From: Onchidella celtica | Lineage: Eukaryota; Mollusca; Gastropoda; Systellommatophora; Onchidiidae | Direction: 5' to 3' | Assembly: GCA_963931925.1 (NCBI GenBank) | Contig: OZ007567.1 | Span: 81,229,186 to 81,293,185 of the forward strand | Length of the DNA stretch: 64,000 bases | In this document: piece by piece, positions 47,740-58,535 of the stretch | How positions within the stretch are numbered: the stretch's first letter is position 1 | How the letters are laid out: the number at the start of each line of letters is the position of its first letter | Notes under the pieces: generated by a model | Seen by the model: the letters and a program-made list of their open reading frames with translations, nothing else | The model's database searches: none | Told to the model about the DNA's origin: nothing | Program-made: the position numbers and the translations under genes

Positions 47740-49740
47740 CAGTGAATGCATCACTGTACAAATGTGAAACCAAAGCACAAAAAGTGTCATTATGTCCTTG
47801 TCACATAAATACACTTTCTTCACATCCATTGATGTGCATAGATGATTGAAGTGTGGATTTCAGGTATAGAAACTCAAAATAAGATACCTTGTGCAGCAGA
47901 AGTGTTCAGTCTGAGTTTGAGTTCGGTGTGTCGTGTATCGACACGATAGAATATAACAGAACGACAGTACAGAAGGAGAACCTACCAGAACTATGCCGAT
48001 CAAGCACTAGTACTTTGTGCAACATGAGCTACCAGACAACTCTTATTACTCACCTTTTGCACAAAGGAAAACACTGAAAGGAACTAAACAATAGCAACTG
48101 TACAAATATCCCCAAATGGAGCGGCAGCACTAATTAAATTCACAAGCATAAATAGTAATATCTTATTATAAAAAAAATAGTGGCGGGAGTAATTCATTGT
48201 GGTGCTATTTTGACCTTTTTTTGCTCGACGGTACAGCCTAAATGACAGTTTAAAAAATTATAAAATTAATTTTCTTAAGTGTCAACTAATCCAGCCCAAT
48301 CGCTTTTGTATCGATCGATTATGTTGATTCAAGTTTCAGGTATTTTGAAATAAAAGTTGTCAAAATGTAAAAAACAATGATCTTTGTTTTGGCTCCCTGT
48401 AGTAAGACCACCGCACCGGGAACGATGTATTAATATGCGTTCAATTCGGTGCGCGCAATTTCTCTACCAAGAAAGAGTGCATAGTGCTGTGGTGCGTACG
48501 AAATCTGTAGTAGGACTGTAGAATATGGGATAAGCTTTGTAGACCCAAGAGAGAGAAAGAGATGGAAGGGTGGGTTCACAGGTTTATCCCGGATAATGCC
48601 GGGGACTTCATCTAGCCGTAACAGAAAAAGATTCCTCACTATAACACTAGTAGTCGAAAAATTATTTTTTTTTTTAAAAGGCATTCAGGTGTTAAAACAG
48701 GAGCAATGGTGTGGCAAGAAGACATAATCGGCACCACAGCAACAATAACAAGAACAAAGTGCCACCCTTCCATAAGGCTGTAGTAATTCAAAAATTCGAA
48801 AATTCGATTGTGGTAATAAATATACTCAGCTACATTCAGAGCCGTATCGAATGTTCTTGATTATCGACTTCCCAAGCCGAAAAATAAACGAATAGTAAAC
48901 TTCCAAAAACCAGCGAGTATAGATTTAGAAATGTAAATCTAAATCTAAATCTTAACTCTCTGCAAAAACTCATCGTAACTAGACCAGTTGTGCTGAAATG
49001 ATACAGTTTTTTGGCTTCTCCAGAAAAGTAGCCAACACCACTTACTACAGTTAAGGAAACCGTGACGACAACATTGTCACGACAACGGACACACAAAATT
49101 TAATCACCACTGCAGCAAGATAACCCACCAGACGAGCAGTAGGAGAAATTTGAGTTTTACAGTGCGGCATATCCATGACAGCTATTTTGGGCTAGTTTGG
49201 CGTGAAGATCAGATGTATCGTGAAAACGGTAGCTGCAGAAAGAACTGTCCACAAAATCTGAAGTAAGGACAAGAGGATACGGCACACTGGTCGTACAAAG
49301 GCGCTTCTGTACTCTGCCATTGAACCCAATTGAATCTTGATAGATAGAGCAAATTGTGACAAACTCCATTTTGGTTTAGTTATCGAGTTAATCTTCGCGT
49401 TATCAGCCAGCGCCATTATACGACCATTGCTCAAAGCTTTAATTTTAAAGAAAATACCCACCAGATGCGGCGATATGTAATTCTTGGATCTACCCACTGG
49501 CTTGTGATTTTTCGGCGGCAGTTCCATTGGCAGCGGCTGGTCCTCTTCCAGCAGTTGGTCCAATGGTTTATTGCCTACCAAAATCCTGAGTACCTCTGAT
49601 CCGCCTGTTCTAAACCAGTCAAAGTCTCTCCATCGGGTCATTCTCTGCCACTCAGGTTCACTCATGCTCAGTCGACAAATTGCTCCATCGGGATTTGGGT
49701 AGTTGATGTTGTACCAGGCCCATTCGTGATGGAAAGCCAT
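38993..49740 (-). CDS. Gene E: minus-strand two-exon protein, 185 aa, unknown function, with FDW motif
   Basis: The exons are 49740-49462 and 39271-38993, each 279 nt and joined in phase 0 (donor CATCTG|GTGGGT, acceptor TTTATGTGTTTCAG). The start is ATG at 49740. The protein begins [20 protein letters not shown], followed by [20 protein letters not shown], where FDWFR (40-44) parallels FDWWRC of genes B and C. A Pro/Leu acidic stretch then leads into exon 2 ([43 protein letters not shown], ending WSDCSY). There is no signal peptide or membrane helix. The intron is about 10.2 kb and could hide another exon. Exon 2 could belong to a different minus-strand gene, although phase and strand fit. 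I do not recognise the family. Confidence 0.5.
39336..39618. mobile_element. hAT-type MITE
   Basis: The ends CGGGGTCGGCAATCTACGAC and ATACTGCCGATCCCTG are an imperfect inverted repeat of the CAGGGGTCGGCAA type typical of hAT elements. The words CCGGCCCGCG and TCTGGCCCACC inside are also typical. It lies within gene E's intron, directly next to a LINE tail. No clear 8-bp target duplication is seen. Confidence 0.6.
39619..40087 (+). mobile_element. 5'-truncated LINE, 3' end of ORF2 and 3' UTR
   Basis: The frame ends [43 protein letters not shown] and a stop at 39814. This is the C-terminal pattern of non-LTR retrotransposon ORF2 of the jockey/CR1 group (DP.HPL...R..FIP). The 3' UTR ends TGTACAAGGACGAATAAAAT followed by (ATCTT)n at 40055-40086, the usual tail of such elements. 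It is a dead copy. Confidence 0.75.
40319..40489 (+). CDS. Possible terminal exon of an unplaced plus-strand gene
   Basis: The acceptor TAATGTTTATTTCCAG is followed by 56 open codons ([38 protein letters not shown]) and a stop at 40487-40489. The Cys/Arg/Tyr-rich content is not repeat-like. No matching donor was identified, and the frame extends upstream of the acceptor to 40133, so a single ORF of 118 codons is the alternative. Confidence 0.28.
   Translation, partial: LQNLHSCVTCVVPPDVSFERRQCYGFQTRGHNCYRTRKVNFIQYRPVNQRQAHQEI
40765..40815. repeat. C-rich homopolymer tract
   Basis: A nearly pure run of C with few interruptions. It is G4 or i-motif prone and a likely site of sequencing error. 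Confidence 0.9.
41395..41533. mobile_element. Near-perfect palindrome, probable hairpin MITE
   Basis: The left arm is 41395-41460 (GTGGCCGTATGCATAATCAA...), the right arm is 41468-41533, and the loop is 7 bp (GAATACA). The arms are 66 bp with only a few mismatches. There is no ORF. It would fold into a long hairpin as RNA or single-stranded DNA. A foldback MITE is the simplest explanation. Confidence 0.75.
42155..42174. repeat. G-tract
   Basis: An uninterrupted G run of about 17 bp, with a second G run at 42254-42264. Confidence 0.9.
43135..43435. repeat. (TG)n microsatellite with GCGTGCGT and GTGTGGTG variants
   Basis: Alternating purine-pyrimidine sequence, pure TG at 43362-43404, ending in TCTGTCTG. 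It is Z-DNA prone. All six frames over it are open for a long way because of the repeat; none is a gene. Confidence 0.95.
43436..44640. other. Gene E intron, no feature seen
   Basis: AT-rich DNA with a GGGGGAGGGGGCGG stretch near 43763. The minus-strand frame at 44052-44372 has no splice or family support. Confidence 0.35.
44645..45375 (+). pseudogene. Non-LTR reverse transcriptase fossil
   Basis: In shifting frames it reads [20 protein letters not shown] (the RT RQGC..SP..FN block), then [10 protein letters not shown] with the catalytic [15 protein letters not shown], then the C-terminal segment [11 protein letters not shown], and a tail [12 protein letters not shown]. Stops and frameshifts are present. 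The 3' end is (GAA)n near 45370. It is an old LINE copy. Confidence 0.75.
46153..46644 (-). CDS. Orphan open frame, up to 163 codons, unknown
   Basis: It is open from a TTG just after an acceptor-like TCTGACTCTTGCAG down to a stop at 46153. The first ATG gives about 131 codons ([15 protein letters not shown]...). The upstream part is hydrophobic, and the middle is Cys-rich ([26 protein letters not shown]). It is long for non-repeat AT-rich DNA, but there is no family match and no partner exon. Confidence 0.25.
   Translation of the reverse strand: MQLTFIPFLSSVCVSLTLSFLSQSHYVLFPFRMTLLTNEMYLHGPFFICVFWNMRGKIPLDKQTWQKPNCISTPHVRCMLYKYISSEQCLLEVCIHRPKECNSRTIHHCKVSKYGSYAWILADLNYLAVKNVSIELVQGAIITLFENGWSYRLHLAVFLDRNS
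47390..47737 (+). mobile_element. 5'-truncated LINE tail with (ATT)n end
   Basis: The frame reads [20 protein letters not shown], then [20 protein letters not shown] and a stop. This is the conserved C-terminal AF...AP.LWN.L....S...FK..LK..LF block of non-LTR ORF2. The 3' UTR ends GGCGCTATATAAATCAATTA followed by (ATT)n. It is a dead copy within gene E's intron. Confidence 0.75.
48165..48615 (-). mobile_element. CCCGG-hairpin element, single copy
   Basis: Read on the minus strand from 48615: CTAGATGAAGTCCCCGGCAT, CCGGGATAAACC, then the same middle and tail as the 23753-24659 dimer (GATACAAAAGCGATTGGGC, purine run, TTCATTATT-like end). Confidence 0.7.
49462..49740 (-). CDS. Gene E exon 1
   Basis: Ninety-three codons from the ATG to the donor CTG|GTGGGT. 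The Trp/Pro-rich composition and FDWFR motif distinguish it from the repeat-derived frames nearby. The open frame continues into the intron to 49192, but that part is AT-rich and unlike the exon. Confidence 0.6.
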
Positions 49741-52076
49741 TTTGTTTGTTTAATGCTAGATCTACCTACACAATGGGACTCGAACTGGTGTCGTCATATA
49801 AAGATTGGGCCTTTCACTTTCTATGGGTTGGGGCCTTACTAGCAGGGGTGAATACCAGCTGCAACAATGGGCTTCAATTTGAATTTAAACAGATCTGTGT
49901 GTTCTGTCTAGCATTACTGAGCATTCTGAAATAACAAAACAGAAAGATGCGAGAATGACCTTGATACCCGGCTATGTCAAATTTTAATGTCATTGCCTCA
50001 ACAAAAAACAAAAAAAAAGGAATCTTTACATTATGCCATTGCCATTATTTTTAAGCGTAACTTTAAGAAATAGCGAAAGCAGCGCGAAAACCACCTCTTT
50101 CCAGCCCAGTCAATCTACAGCGTTTCCTTGCCCTCACAGGGTTAGGTCAATCAGCCATTTTGGCACGCACACACAGCCAGACGTTAGGGATTCTGAAGTC
50201 GTGATCATCGTCACTTGCGCAGGACTAACAACAGCATACTCCCAGAATAAATTACTATCAAAATGTCCCATCAGCAGTATTACACAAAATGTTGTGATAA
50301 ACCCATGAAATACTTACAAGATAGTTCAAAATGCTGATTAAAAGAGAGCAAAGGGAATCCTTAACAATACTGGATAGCCAAGACGTTCATTCCTCCATCC
50401 TCTATTAGTTTCGAATGTTCAATTATGGTGCGATTCGGTGCTTATGCTAAGCTTTCAGTTAAACACGTCAACTTTCTCGATTTTGGCATTAAGACAGCCT
50501 TTGTCCAGATTTGGCGCACTCTACCGCCCCCTCCCCCCTTTTTTTTTTTAAATTTAGGTTTAGTTTTTATCAAATCAAGACAAACAACTATTTTTATATT
50601 AAAACTTTTTCGTACAAAAGCAGGTAATTAAAATCAGTCAAGCGGTCGCTTTTTCGAATCTGTGCCAGTCAAAATCCTGATAATATCCACAGCGTAAAGC
50701 CTACAGTCATTCCACCTATACATAAGGCGCGACAGCTGCACGTACAATTTTATTAGTGCAGGTGAAGGCTTACTTTATTGTCTTTAATACTGGATTCGTA
50801 CTTTCCCCATAATTATAATGATTGTTTGGAGGCGTTGTTACTGACTGATGCCTACAGACTAATAAAATACCCAGACTGGATGATCCCATTGTGTGACGTC
50901 ACAAAACAGCGAAAGGTCACGAACCATCCGCCATAATAGGTTTAAGGTAGCAACCGACGCTTCAGCATTGCTACAATTTTGGATGATACCATTTTGACGC
51001 GCCTACTGCACGCGGAAGTTTGGTTCCGCACCAAGAAATTAATACATGTACATCTAATCTTGACAGATAAAAAGAAAATTCTACTGCAGATAGAACTAGA
51101 ATCGGAATTTCCCGAGCAGGGGCCATGTTGGTTATACAGTCGTCGCTCGGGAAATTCCATAAAAAACGACACAGCCCGAAGCTCGTGTTTCCAGTCTGGT
51201 TAATTTATTAGTCTGTGCTGATACCCTTGAAGATTAAATGGTCATCGTCCTCCCACGGTGTCATTTCGTCCACAAGTGTGAAACTTTGACAGCAGCAAAC
51301 CTAGAAGGTTAGAATAAACCACAGAGCTCTCTAGGGAACAGGATTGAATGACACAGTTACTGTATTTAAATTTACCGACGACGTCGTGGGATATTCGAAC
51401 TGTTCAGCGCGGTGGTTAACCACAGTTGTTATGGACTTTGTAAAGGCGATTCGGGGCACAAAGATCAACTGCACATGAAAAGTGTGTACAAAGTCAACAG
51501 TTCGAATGTCCCATGACGTAAATCTAAGTACGTCGAGGCGGCACAAAAGGAGGGCAAGGTTTCGACAAAAAGTTTGAAAAAATGGTGCGCACTTGTGTAT
51601 TTTTCAAATTCGAAAAAGCTTTACATTAGACGTCACAGCCTTGACTTCAGTTCTCCGCTTAAAAGGAAATACAATTTTCGCACTCTATTGACACAGTTCA
51701 GCCTTTTGCGGCCTTCGATTTGTACCATTTAAGGAAAGATTGTTCCAGGGAAAAAATCAGACCTAACCTCAAATCCGGCGGAGATTACACCAGTTACAAC
51801 CATTGCTCAACTGGAACTTCATCACTACCTAAAGTCCCTGCCGGAGGACCTGATGTGCAGACCTTTGACACGCTCATGGTTTCACGAGGATTCATCTAAG
51901 TACCTTTCTCGGTCCTAAGTTGCAGGGCAAACTCGCTCTAAGCACTCATAAGGGCTTACTTCTTCAAAAGCCACCACTATTTGGCATCGCACCAGCATGT
52001 AGCTTTTCTCAACAAATCAAGAATCCCCCCCCCCACCCCCCATCCCCACCCCAACCCCAACCCCCCAGAGGACTTT
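49741..52076. other. Intergenic between genes E and B, with two imperfect inverted repeats
   Basis: Two inverted pairs are visible: 51104-51116 with 51145-51158 (GGAATTTCCCGAGC type), and about 51370-51403 with 51498-51530 (GGGATATTCGAACTGTT against AACAGTTCGAATGTCCC), which may be a MITE of about 160 bp. No gene is seen. Genes E and B are transcribed away from each other, so promoters for both should lie between 49741 and 53172. Confidence 0.45.
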
Positions 52077-52350
52077 CCCGGCGGCGTGATTTTTTTCCGT
52101 ACGAGCTTAAGCAAATTCAGGAGCGGGGCAGCAACAGACCCCCAAACACAAGACAGCGCCAACACATCCCGGGGACATTCGGTGACGTTCAGAGTCATAC
52201 CAGGCACAGTCCAGAGATTGCAGCACCCATAGCAGTGTTCGATAGGACGAGAAATCCCTTAGCCGATGACCTGCGTTTGGGGGTGTGTTGCTGCCCCGCT
52301 CCTGAATTTCCTAAAGCTCGTATGGAAAAACAAAATCACGCGTCCAGGCG
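52077..52350. mobile_element. MITE with about 60-bp terminal inverted repeats (copy 2)
   Basis: Same family as 2153-2417. Inverted ends CCCGGCGGCGTGATTTTTTT ... and ...CAAAATCACGCGTCCAGG. The internal words GTGACGTTCAGAGTCAT and CCCTTAGCCGATGACCTGCG are shared. The open frames over it come from the repeat. Confidence 0.75.
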
Positions 52351-53172
52351 TCTATACAGATGACAGCTTGGCAAGCTGAAACTAAATCCTGCATCACCTC
52401 AACAACCTGGATTCCTCCTACAGTAGGTCTAAATCTGTCGGACGTCTATTGTCTAATATGAATGCGTTACCAGATAGCCCACTGTGGCTGACACATGCAG
52501 ATCAGCCCTCGCCAAGTCACAAACTTTAGTGCAGTGACACTGAACATGACATTTCACCTTCACATAGACTTTATTTGTCCCGAATTTCGATTTGAACATG
52601 AACTGTTCCTTTATTTGGGCCAACATGTAAATATATTTCTAACAATTCGTGAAAGGCTGTATTCCTGTTAAGCTGGAAAGGGGGCGGGGGGAAAGGTTGC
52701 ATGGCAAATGAAATAGTCGAAAAAATCATAATTATGTTCTACGTAATATGAGAATGAATAGTTAAGAGAGATACTTTGTTCTGCACTCCATTGATCCATG
52801 TGCACTGCAATGAGTATAATATACTCAGTGTATGTACATTCAGAGTATGTGCTGTCCCATTAGTGAGTTTCATGTGTGTACCATTTGGTTGCCTTTACAA
52901 TCCTTGTGTGGGCAACGAGATCATTCATCTCATACTACACTTTTTGTATCATCCGAAATAGTGCTGCAGATGTTGTGTAAAATAACTTTTTCTAAAGCGG
53001 TTCATCAATCATGCTGACTTCATAGTATTTGGAATACTCTTCATCGAACTCCTTCACATCTTTTTTACTTCTTTTTTTTTTTCAATCTTGCCAACTTCAT
53101 GGTATTTTGAATACTGATCATCAAAAATGTGATCATTGTGCCAGTTATTTCATCCTCTCTCGTTCCAGAAAA

Positions 53173-53464
53173 ATGAGTAAGTCAGGTATAGCTTGCTACC
53201 ATCATGGCTATGATTTTGACTGGTGGAGGTGTAATGTGGAAGAATACGTTGGACGTCCACCTTCACCTTTCCCCGCTCCCTTCGAGACCCCGCGGCTGAC
53301 CAGGGAGGACAGCCAAGATGCCACCTACGGAGTTCGCACCTTAGCTGGGACTGTCGGGACAAATAATGGCGTCGCTAATCATACTGGCATGACCAACGGC
53401 AATGCTAATAACACTGGAATGACCAACGGGGAGGGATGTTGTAGTGCGGAAGATTATGCTCGCA
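53173..53464 (+). CDS. Gene B exon 1
   Basis: Ninety-seven codons plus one base, starting MSKSGIACYHHGYDFDWWRC. The frame would hit a stop four bases into the intron (GTGAGTAA), which confirms the exon end. Confidence 0.72.
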
Positions 53465-55233
53465 GTGAGTAACATTTCTCTAACACTGGTCTACTGTTGG
53501 TAGTGAAATTATTGTATGGAAACATGCTGTGGATGACCTGAAGCTTCTTCATAGTGTGTGTGTGTTTTGTTTTGGTGTTTTGTGTGTGTATGGGGGGGGG
53601 GGGTCTTGCAACCTAGCCAAAGCAGTCCAATGATAACTCACCAAACGAGCAGTTCCATTTTTCCACATTATAGCTTTATTAAAGTTTTCATATTTTTTCA
53701 ATTGGATGTGGGGTGGGCGGTGGTAACAAAGGAGAGACTTTTCTTTCTTTTCTGCGTGTATGTTTGTAATGATAGAACGTTCACAAAATATAATTTTTTT
53801 TTAAAAACACACACACACACACAAAGTCTGTGGGGTCTCAGGTAGGCTTGAAGCGAAGTCAGAACATGGCAAAACGAAAAACAGTTGTAAGTAGCAAAGC
53901 CTTGCATTACAAATAATTTGTATTTTTTGTATACTTCTTTAATTCCATTTGGGAAATTTGCCTTTGTGCCATTGCAGCCTAGTGATAACTGGAGCAGGCA
54001 CGTCGTCGCCACAGCGCAGCGCCGGTCGGCGGTGGGGTGGGGAGAGGAGATGAGGGCGGGAGGGGGAGGGAATGGTAGGGATGAATTTTTATTTAATTTT
54101 GCTCAGGCAGCGACCTGTTCGGCCTGCTCTTTACTATTTCCAACTGCCAAGGTATCTTTCACGTGCCCAACGTGCACACGGGGCCTCCGAATTTTTTCGT
54201 CCTCGATCCTACCCCCCCCCCCCCCATAGGATCAGGAACACGAAAATATGAGAAAAATCCCAAATTTCCATCATGCCTGCACCGACCGGGTTTTGAACCC
54301 ATGACCCTTGGCATGAGAGGCGAGCACCTTGCCTCTAGACCACCTTGTCCCGTTCTTTAGAAGAATAGAAACTACAGAAACAAAACAATAAAATGCAATA
54401 TCGTCTCTGCACTATCTCTTATGCGAGACTTTGCTACATGCAACTTTTTTTTTCTTTTTGCCATGTTTAGCTATGATGGAACTGAGCTTTTTTGAGGTTT
54501 TACCCGAGAAAAGAAACATGTCGTCTTGTACGCCCCAGATTCTGTAGGATGCAGGCGTGGGCGCCTGAGAAAACACAAAACCTGGAGCTCCAGCCTCTGT
54601 AGCTTCGCATTTCAGCATGGACCTAGTCCCGAGATGGCGCAGCCGTGTCGTCACACTGCCAGACCCCTTTGGGCAGGCCTACGAAAATAAATTTGTCAAC
54701 TCTTGATCTCATAACCTGTCCGTCTCGTTTGAATGAAACCTCGGAGAACGATTAAAGAATGGAAACAGTTCATGACATTATCTCTGTGGGATGTTATAGC
54801 GGTTTGTGTACCTCTTTAAAATGGAAACAGTTCAGTGTGATGTTATAGCAGTTTTTAATGCCTCCAAAATATGGAAATAGGTCATGACATTATCTATGCG
54901 ATTTTATAGCAATTCTATGCCTCTACGGACACAAGTATATGTTTCCATTCATTCGTTTCCCCAGGACTGTACTGGCCATGGTGCCAGGGGCCTGAAGATG
55001 AGATGGATGGACTGTCCGACCTGGGAGACAGAGATCTGAACTCTGGCTTGAGTGGCAAGAAATCCACAACGCCCAAAGTACCTCAGAAACGCCCACCATG
55101 GTGTCCAGCCAAGCTGCCAAACAAGTGGGGTATTGCTGGCCACCCGCCACCCTACACCAACTACTGCAAGGAGACACTGTTCAACACAAGAACAGCTGAT
55201 CCCATGAAAGTTTCCATCAAGACAACTTTCTAA
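53173..55233 (+). CDS. Gene B: Trp/Pro-rich protein with FDWWRC and PPPYT.YC boxes, 186 aa, unknown function
   Basis: The exons are 53173-53464 and 54965-55233. The donor CGCA|GTGAGT and acceptor CGTTTCCCCAG agree in phase 1, and the CDS is 561 nt. ATG 53173 is the only in-frame start. FDWWRC lies at residues 15-20, then a proline-rich piece (GRPPSPFPAPFETPR). A near-duplicated NHTGMTNG / NNTGMTNG sits near the exon end. After the splice come LYWPWC and the box RPPWCPAKLPNKWG with HPPPYTNYC (140-165). In that 26-residue box 18 positions are identical to gene C by eye. There is no signal peptide or membrane helix, so it is probably intracellular. Gene C is a tandem paralogue 4.5 kb downstream. 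The family is unknown to me. Proline/tryptophan-rich leaderless proteins of this size often bind other structures, but no role can be assigned. Confidence 0.72.
53930..54352 (-). mobile_element. tRNA-derived SINE, copy 3
   Basis: Minus-strand copy in the intron of gene B. The head has AAGGTGCTCGCCTCTCATGC and the box B-like GGGTTCAAAACC. The body and end (GGCAAATTTCCCAAATGG) match copies 1 and 2. A C14 tract interrupts it near 54212. Confidence 0.8.
54755..54930. repeat. Degenerate tandem repeat, three units of about 55-62 bp
   Basis: ATGGAAACAGTTCATGACAT, ATGGAAACAGTTCAGTG and ATGGAAATAGGTCATGACAT recur, each followed by a GATGTTATAGC or GATTTTATAGC word. It lies in gene B's intron just before exon 2. 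Confidence 0.7.
54965..55233 (+). CDS. Gene B exon 2 (terminal)
   Basis: It starts after CCATTCATTCGTTTCCCCAG, contains the paralogue-conserved box, and ends TAA at 55231-55233. Homology to gene C begins at the splice point (LYWP against LCWP), which supports the acceptor. Confidence 0.75.
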
Positions 55234-55911
55234 ACTGTGATAATCTCCTATACTCAAGAAATCATTTCTTTGCGTCTTTAATGATTAGAAATCACATAAT
55301 CTTTACCAACGGTGACAAATATTTAAATCATATTTTTCTTCCCTGAGTCATGAAAAACATCCAATGTGGAGCTGTGCATATAATATTTGTAAAATATAAA
55401 ATTACATAAAATTGCATGTATTCATTTTGCTTCCTAAAAATGGTCATGCCGTGAAACTTAAGTGATTGATTGTAAAAGCCCCTCTGGCCACCTGACGGAA
55501 ACAACAGCAGTGAACATTAAAATGGCTACTGTTTTTAACAAACGACGTTCAGCATGTTTTCCTCTGAGAATTGGCATAAATCTGAACATGTATCACCTGT
55601 CAGATTTTGTCTTCTACAAACTGTAATTATTTTGTAGTTTCACTATTTACAACATACATTCTGTCCTCCTTGTGGATGTTTAAGTTGTTACATACATATT
55701 ATATAAACTTACAGTCAGATGATCAAAGAATTTGTTTGGTTTAAATGCTGTGCTTAAGACACTTTATTGTGTTACATTAGGTATAGAATGGAAGAAAAAG
55801 ATAAGGGGATTTGTTTCGATTCTTTTTCTGTCAAACACCTAGCACAAGTCAGTATTTTGTTGTTGTTGTTGTCGTTGTTTACTTGTGAACCTTTTCCCTT
55901 GAAACTAACAT

Positions 55912-55917
55912 AATAAA
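55912..55917 (+). promoter_or_regulatory. Possible polyadenylation signal of gene B
   Basis: AATAAA about 680 bp past the gene B stop codon; no closer hexamer on the plus strand was noted. Position only. Confidence 0.35.
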
Positions 55918-57303
55918 GCAATCAGGGGTCCAAAGAAATACACCAGATGTTGTAGTCAAACATGAGAGTTCTGACAGCTTCATATGATATAATTTTGTAT
56001 GCTTACCAAGTTTTTGCCAATATTATACAGCTCTAGAGTTTGTTAATATTTTATATTTGGGATCTAGAATGTGAATTTGACATACTATTAAAAGATCTCA
56101 TATCAAACTGTTCAAGTCCGATATAGACTCTGTGCACAACAACAAACACACAAACAAACAAACCTTTTAAAACAATACAAGTATGTAATATCTGAAAAAT
56201 TTAAGAACATTGTTGTAATACAATATTTTTGCTTATCTTACTGTGTAGAACATAGGCTACGTCTTGGTTTGCAGTGAATTTGACAAGCGGTTGCAGAATT
56301 AAAATATTTTCCTTATCCTGTAAACTTTAAAGAACATTGGTGACATTCTTACTGCGTACCTGAAACACGTCAGTTTTACTATCCAATGAAGCTCGTAGTA
56401 ATGTTTCTATTTATTTGAAACTGAAGAGTGGTTTACAGGTGTATGAAAATGTAATGCTAATAATGCTCTTTCAGGGCTAACATTGAAACTCTATGTTGAA
56501 TTTAAGCTTATCATGAATGGAAATTTAGAAACTTGATGATGCCTTTCTTTCACCTGAATGACAGTGTTGTTGTTTGAGAAAATACCTGATTATTGTTGTT
56601 TAAAGATACTTACGTTTTATTTAGAATTCACTGTGTATACTGCTGATCCAATACATTATCATCTGAACAAACGAGTTTATAAATGCCTTTTATCTCTTTG
56701 TTGTTTTGCTTTCCTGTACTACATGCATGCAATGGGTCTTAACTTGCTGTCGTGCTGCAGTCGTGTCTTGGTTTCATGTTCCTATCGACTGTGCAACGTG
56801 CCCATGTGTGTACATCTCAATGCATTTACCATGACTAAAAAAGAACACACACACAACGCAACTGCAAGACAACCGAGTCGAAAATGTGCGCCAAACCTAA
56901 CTGTAGTGACTGGATTTTTGTAGGGTAATTGTTATAGGCCATGGGAACAAACTTGTAGCTTGTCATTCCGTTACGCACCTGAGGGGATAAGCTGATTTTT
57001 TGCATGCAAGCTCTTATGCATCTCCCCTTCACAAAAAACCAATGTTGTCATTTCAAGTCTGCACATTTTTGTATAATTTGTATGTAAAGTGTGCCAATAA
57101 ATTATAATTAATGATGCGAATTGAGTTTGCCATTTAAACAATGCTATTTTAATCAACCAATGGAATTGATCCTTTCGTCGCGAAATCCAAAATGGCTGCC
57201 TCCATGATGGAATGCTGTATGCACACTAAGAAAGATGTAAATAGCAATCTAATTCAGTTTTCTTTGAACAGTTGATGAACTTTCGAGAATAAACAATCAT
57301 GTG

Positions 57304-57308
<5 letters not shown>
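55918..57308. other. Intergenic between genes B and C, no gene seen
   Basis: AT-rich. The plus-strand frame at 56558-56923 begins with a TTG and shows no splice or family support. Further AATAAA hexamers occur near 57096 and 57288. Confidence 0.35.

Positions 57309-57382
<74 letters not shown>
57309..57382. repeat. (TC)n microsatellite
   Basis: Uninterrupted TC dinucleotides, about 74 bp. Confidence 0.95.
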
Positions 57383-57391
<9 letters not shown>

Positions 57392-58129
57392 AAGTAGTAA
57401 TCTGCAATCCTGCTTCAGAACTCATGCGCGCCAGGACACTGAGCACCAAGCGTTACTTTTTATGACATGCACGGTTTTATAACAGAATGGAGGCAAGATG
57501 GAGGATGAAAATGACAGCACGAGGAAGCAATGCATATTCTATAAATTCAAGAACCAAACTAATCAAAATAATAAAAACTTCCGTGCACCCTCCGCGGTAT
57601 TTGAAATGGGCATGTAAAATTGGGTTAGTAAAGGTGGCCTAATAAAAAAGCCTTTTGGTGGAGATTTTGTGAAATATATAATTATGTAAAACGAAACAAA
57701 CATGCAAAAATACAGATGTTACATAGCAATAAACATTTTTTTAAAATAAGTTATTAATGTGCACAGTTATGGATGACAACATTTGATTTTGCGTCAAACA
57801 TGGTTACTGGGAACATATTAAAACCATACCTAGATTTTCCCTGGGGGTGCGTAACGTAATTTACTTTAGAGACTAGCTAGGATTTTGGTCCCATGGCCTA
57901 TTAGGCTGTGCAGGCCTGCAGAATCTCAGAGATAGATTAATAATATTCTGAAACTGGCATTTAACTGCACGTAATGTTAAAGATATTATATCACATGAGA
58001 CTGCGCACTATATTTCTCTTCAATGGAAGTTCCCAATGCTCACGGTGCTAGAACAACCGTTTTGAATCTGCCTTTTATACAGAACAACATGGCGCTAGGA
58101 AGGCCGTGAAGTGCCGTTTTCCCCCTTTA

Positions 58130-58535
58130 ATAAAAAATGAAAAATTAGCATAAACTCTGTGACTTCTGTAGTCACTATACAGTCTTTCATCTGGAACACG
58201 ACTAAATGAAGTAGGCATCACGCAAAGAGGAAAGTATAACCAGAGAGTATGTATGTATGAGAGAGGTTTCATTATTGGTCGATTTGCACTGCGAGACACG
58301 GAAGGCGCCGCGAAACCACTGTTAGCATGGAGCGGAAAGTAGGTGGCTGCGGTAAACAATACCCGTTTGTGCATTTCCAAGGAGCATAAGAACTTACAAA
58401 AGGCTCTAAATAGTTTCAATCAACCCAAAAATATGAAAAAACCACAGCAAACAGATATGCACACTATCTTTGGTGAAGGCGGTCTCCTTGAATTCTTGTT
58501 ATCGTAGCCACCTAGTTTCGCAATTTGGCGTGAGT
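58130..58535 (-). repeat. Interspersed repeat Q, copy 2
   Basis: Reverse-complement match to 10745-11060 over several hundred bases (TTCACCAAAGATAG, GAAATGCACAAACGGG, CTCGCAGTGCAAATCGACCA). The minus-strand frame at 58075-58419 is part of this repeat, not a gene. Confidence 0.65.

Noticed and set aside
51920-52363. 147-codon plus-strand frame
   Set aside because: Covers the MITE at 52077-52350, whose inverted ends and relatives explain it.
54412-54654. 80-codon minus-strand frame (GAPGFVFSQAPTPASYRIWG)
   Set aside because: Looks protein-like, but no start exon, acceptor or relative was found; may be a transposon or mRNA-derived fragment.
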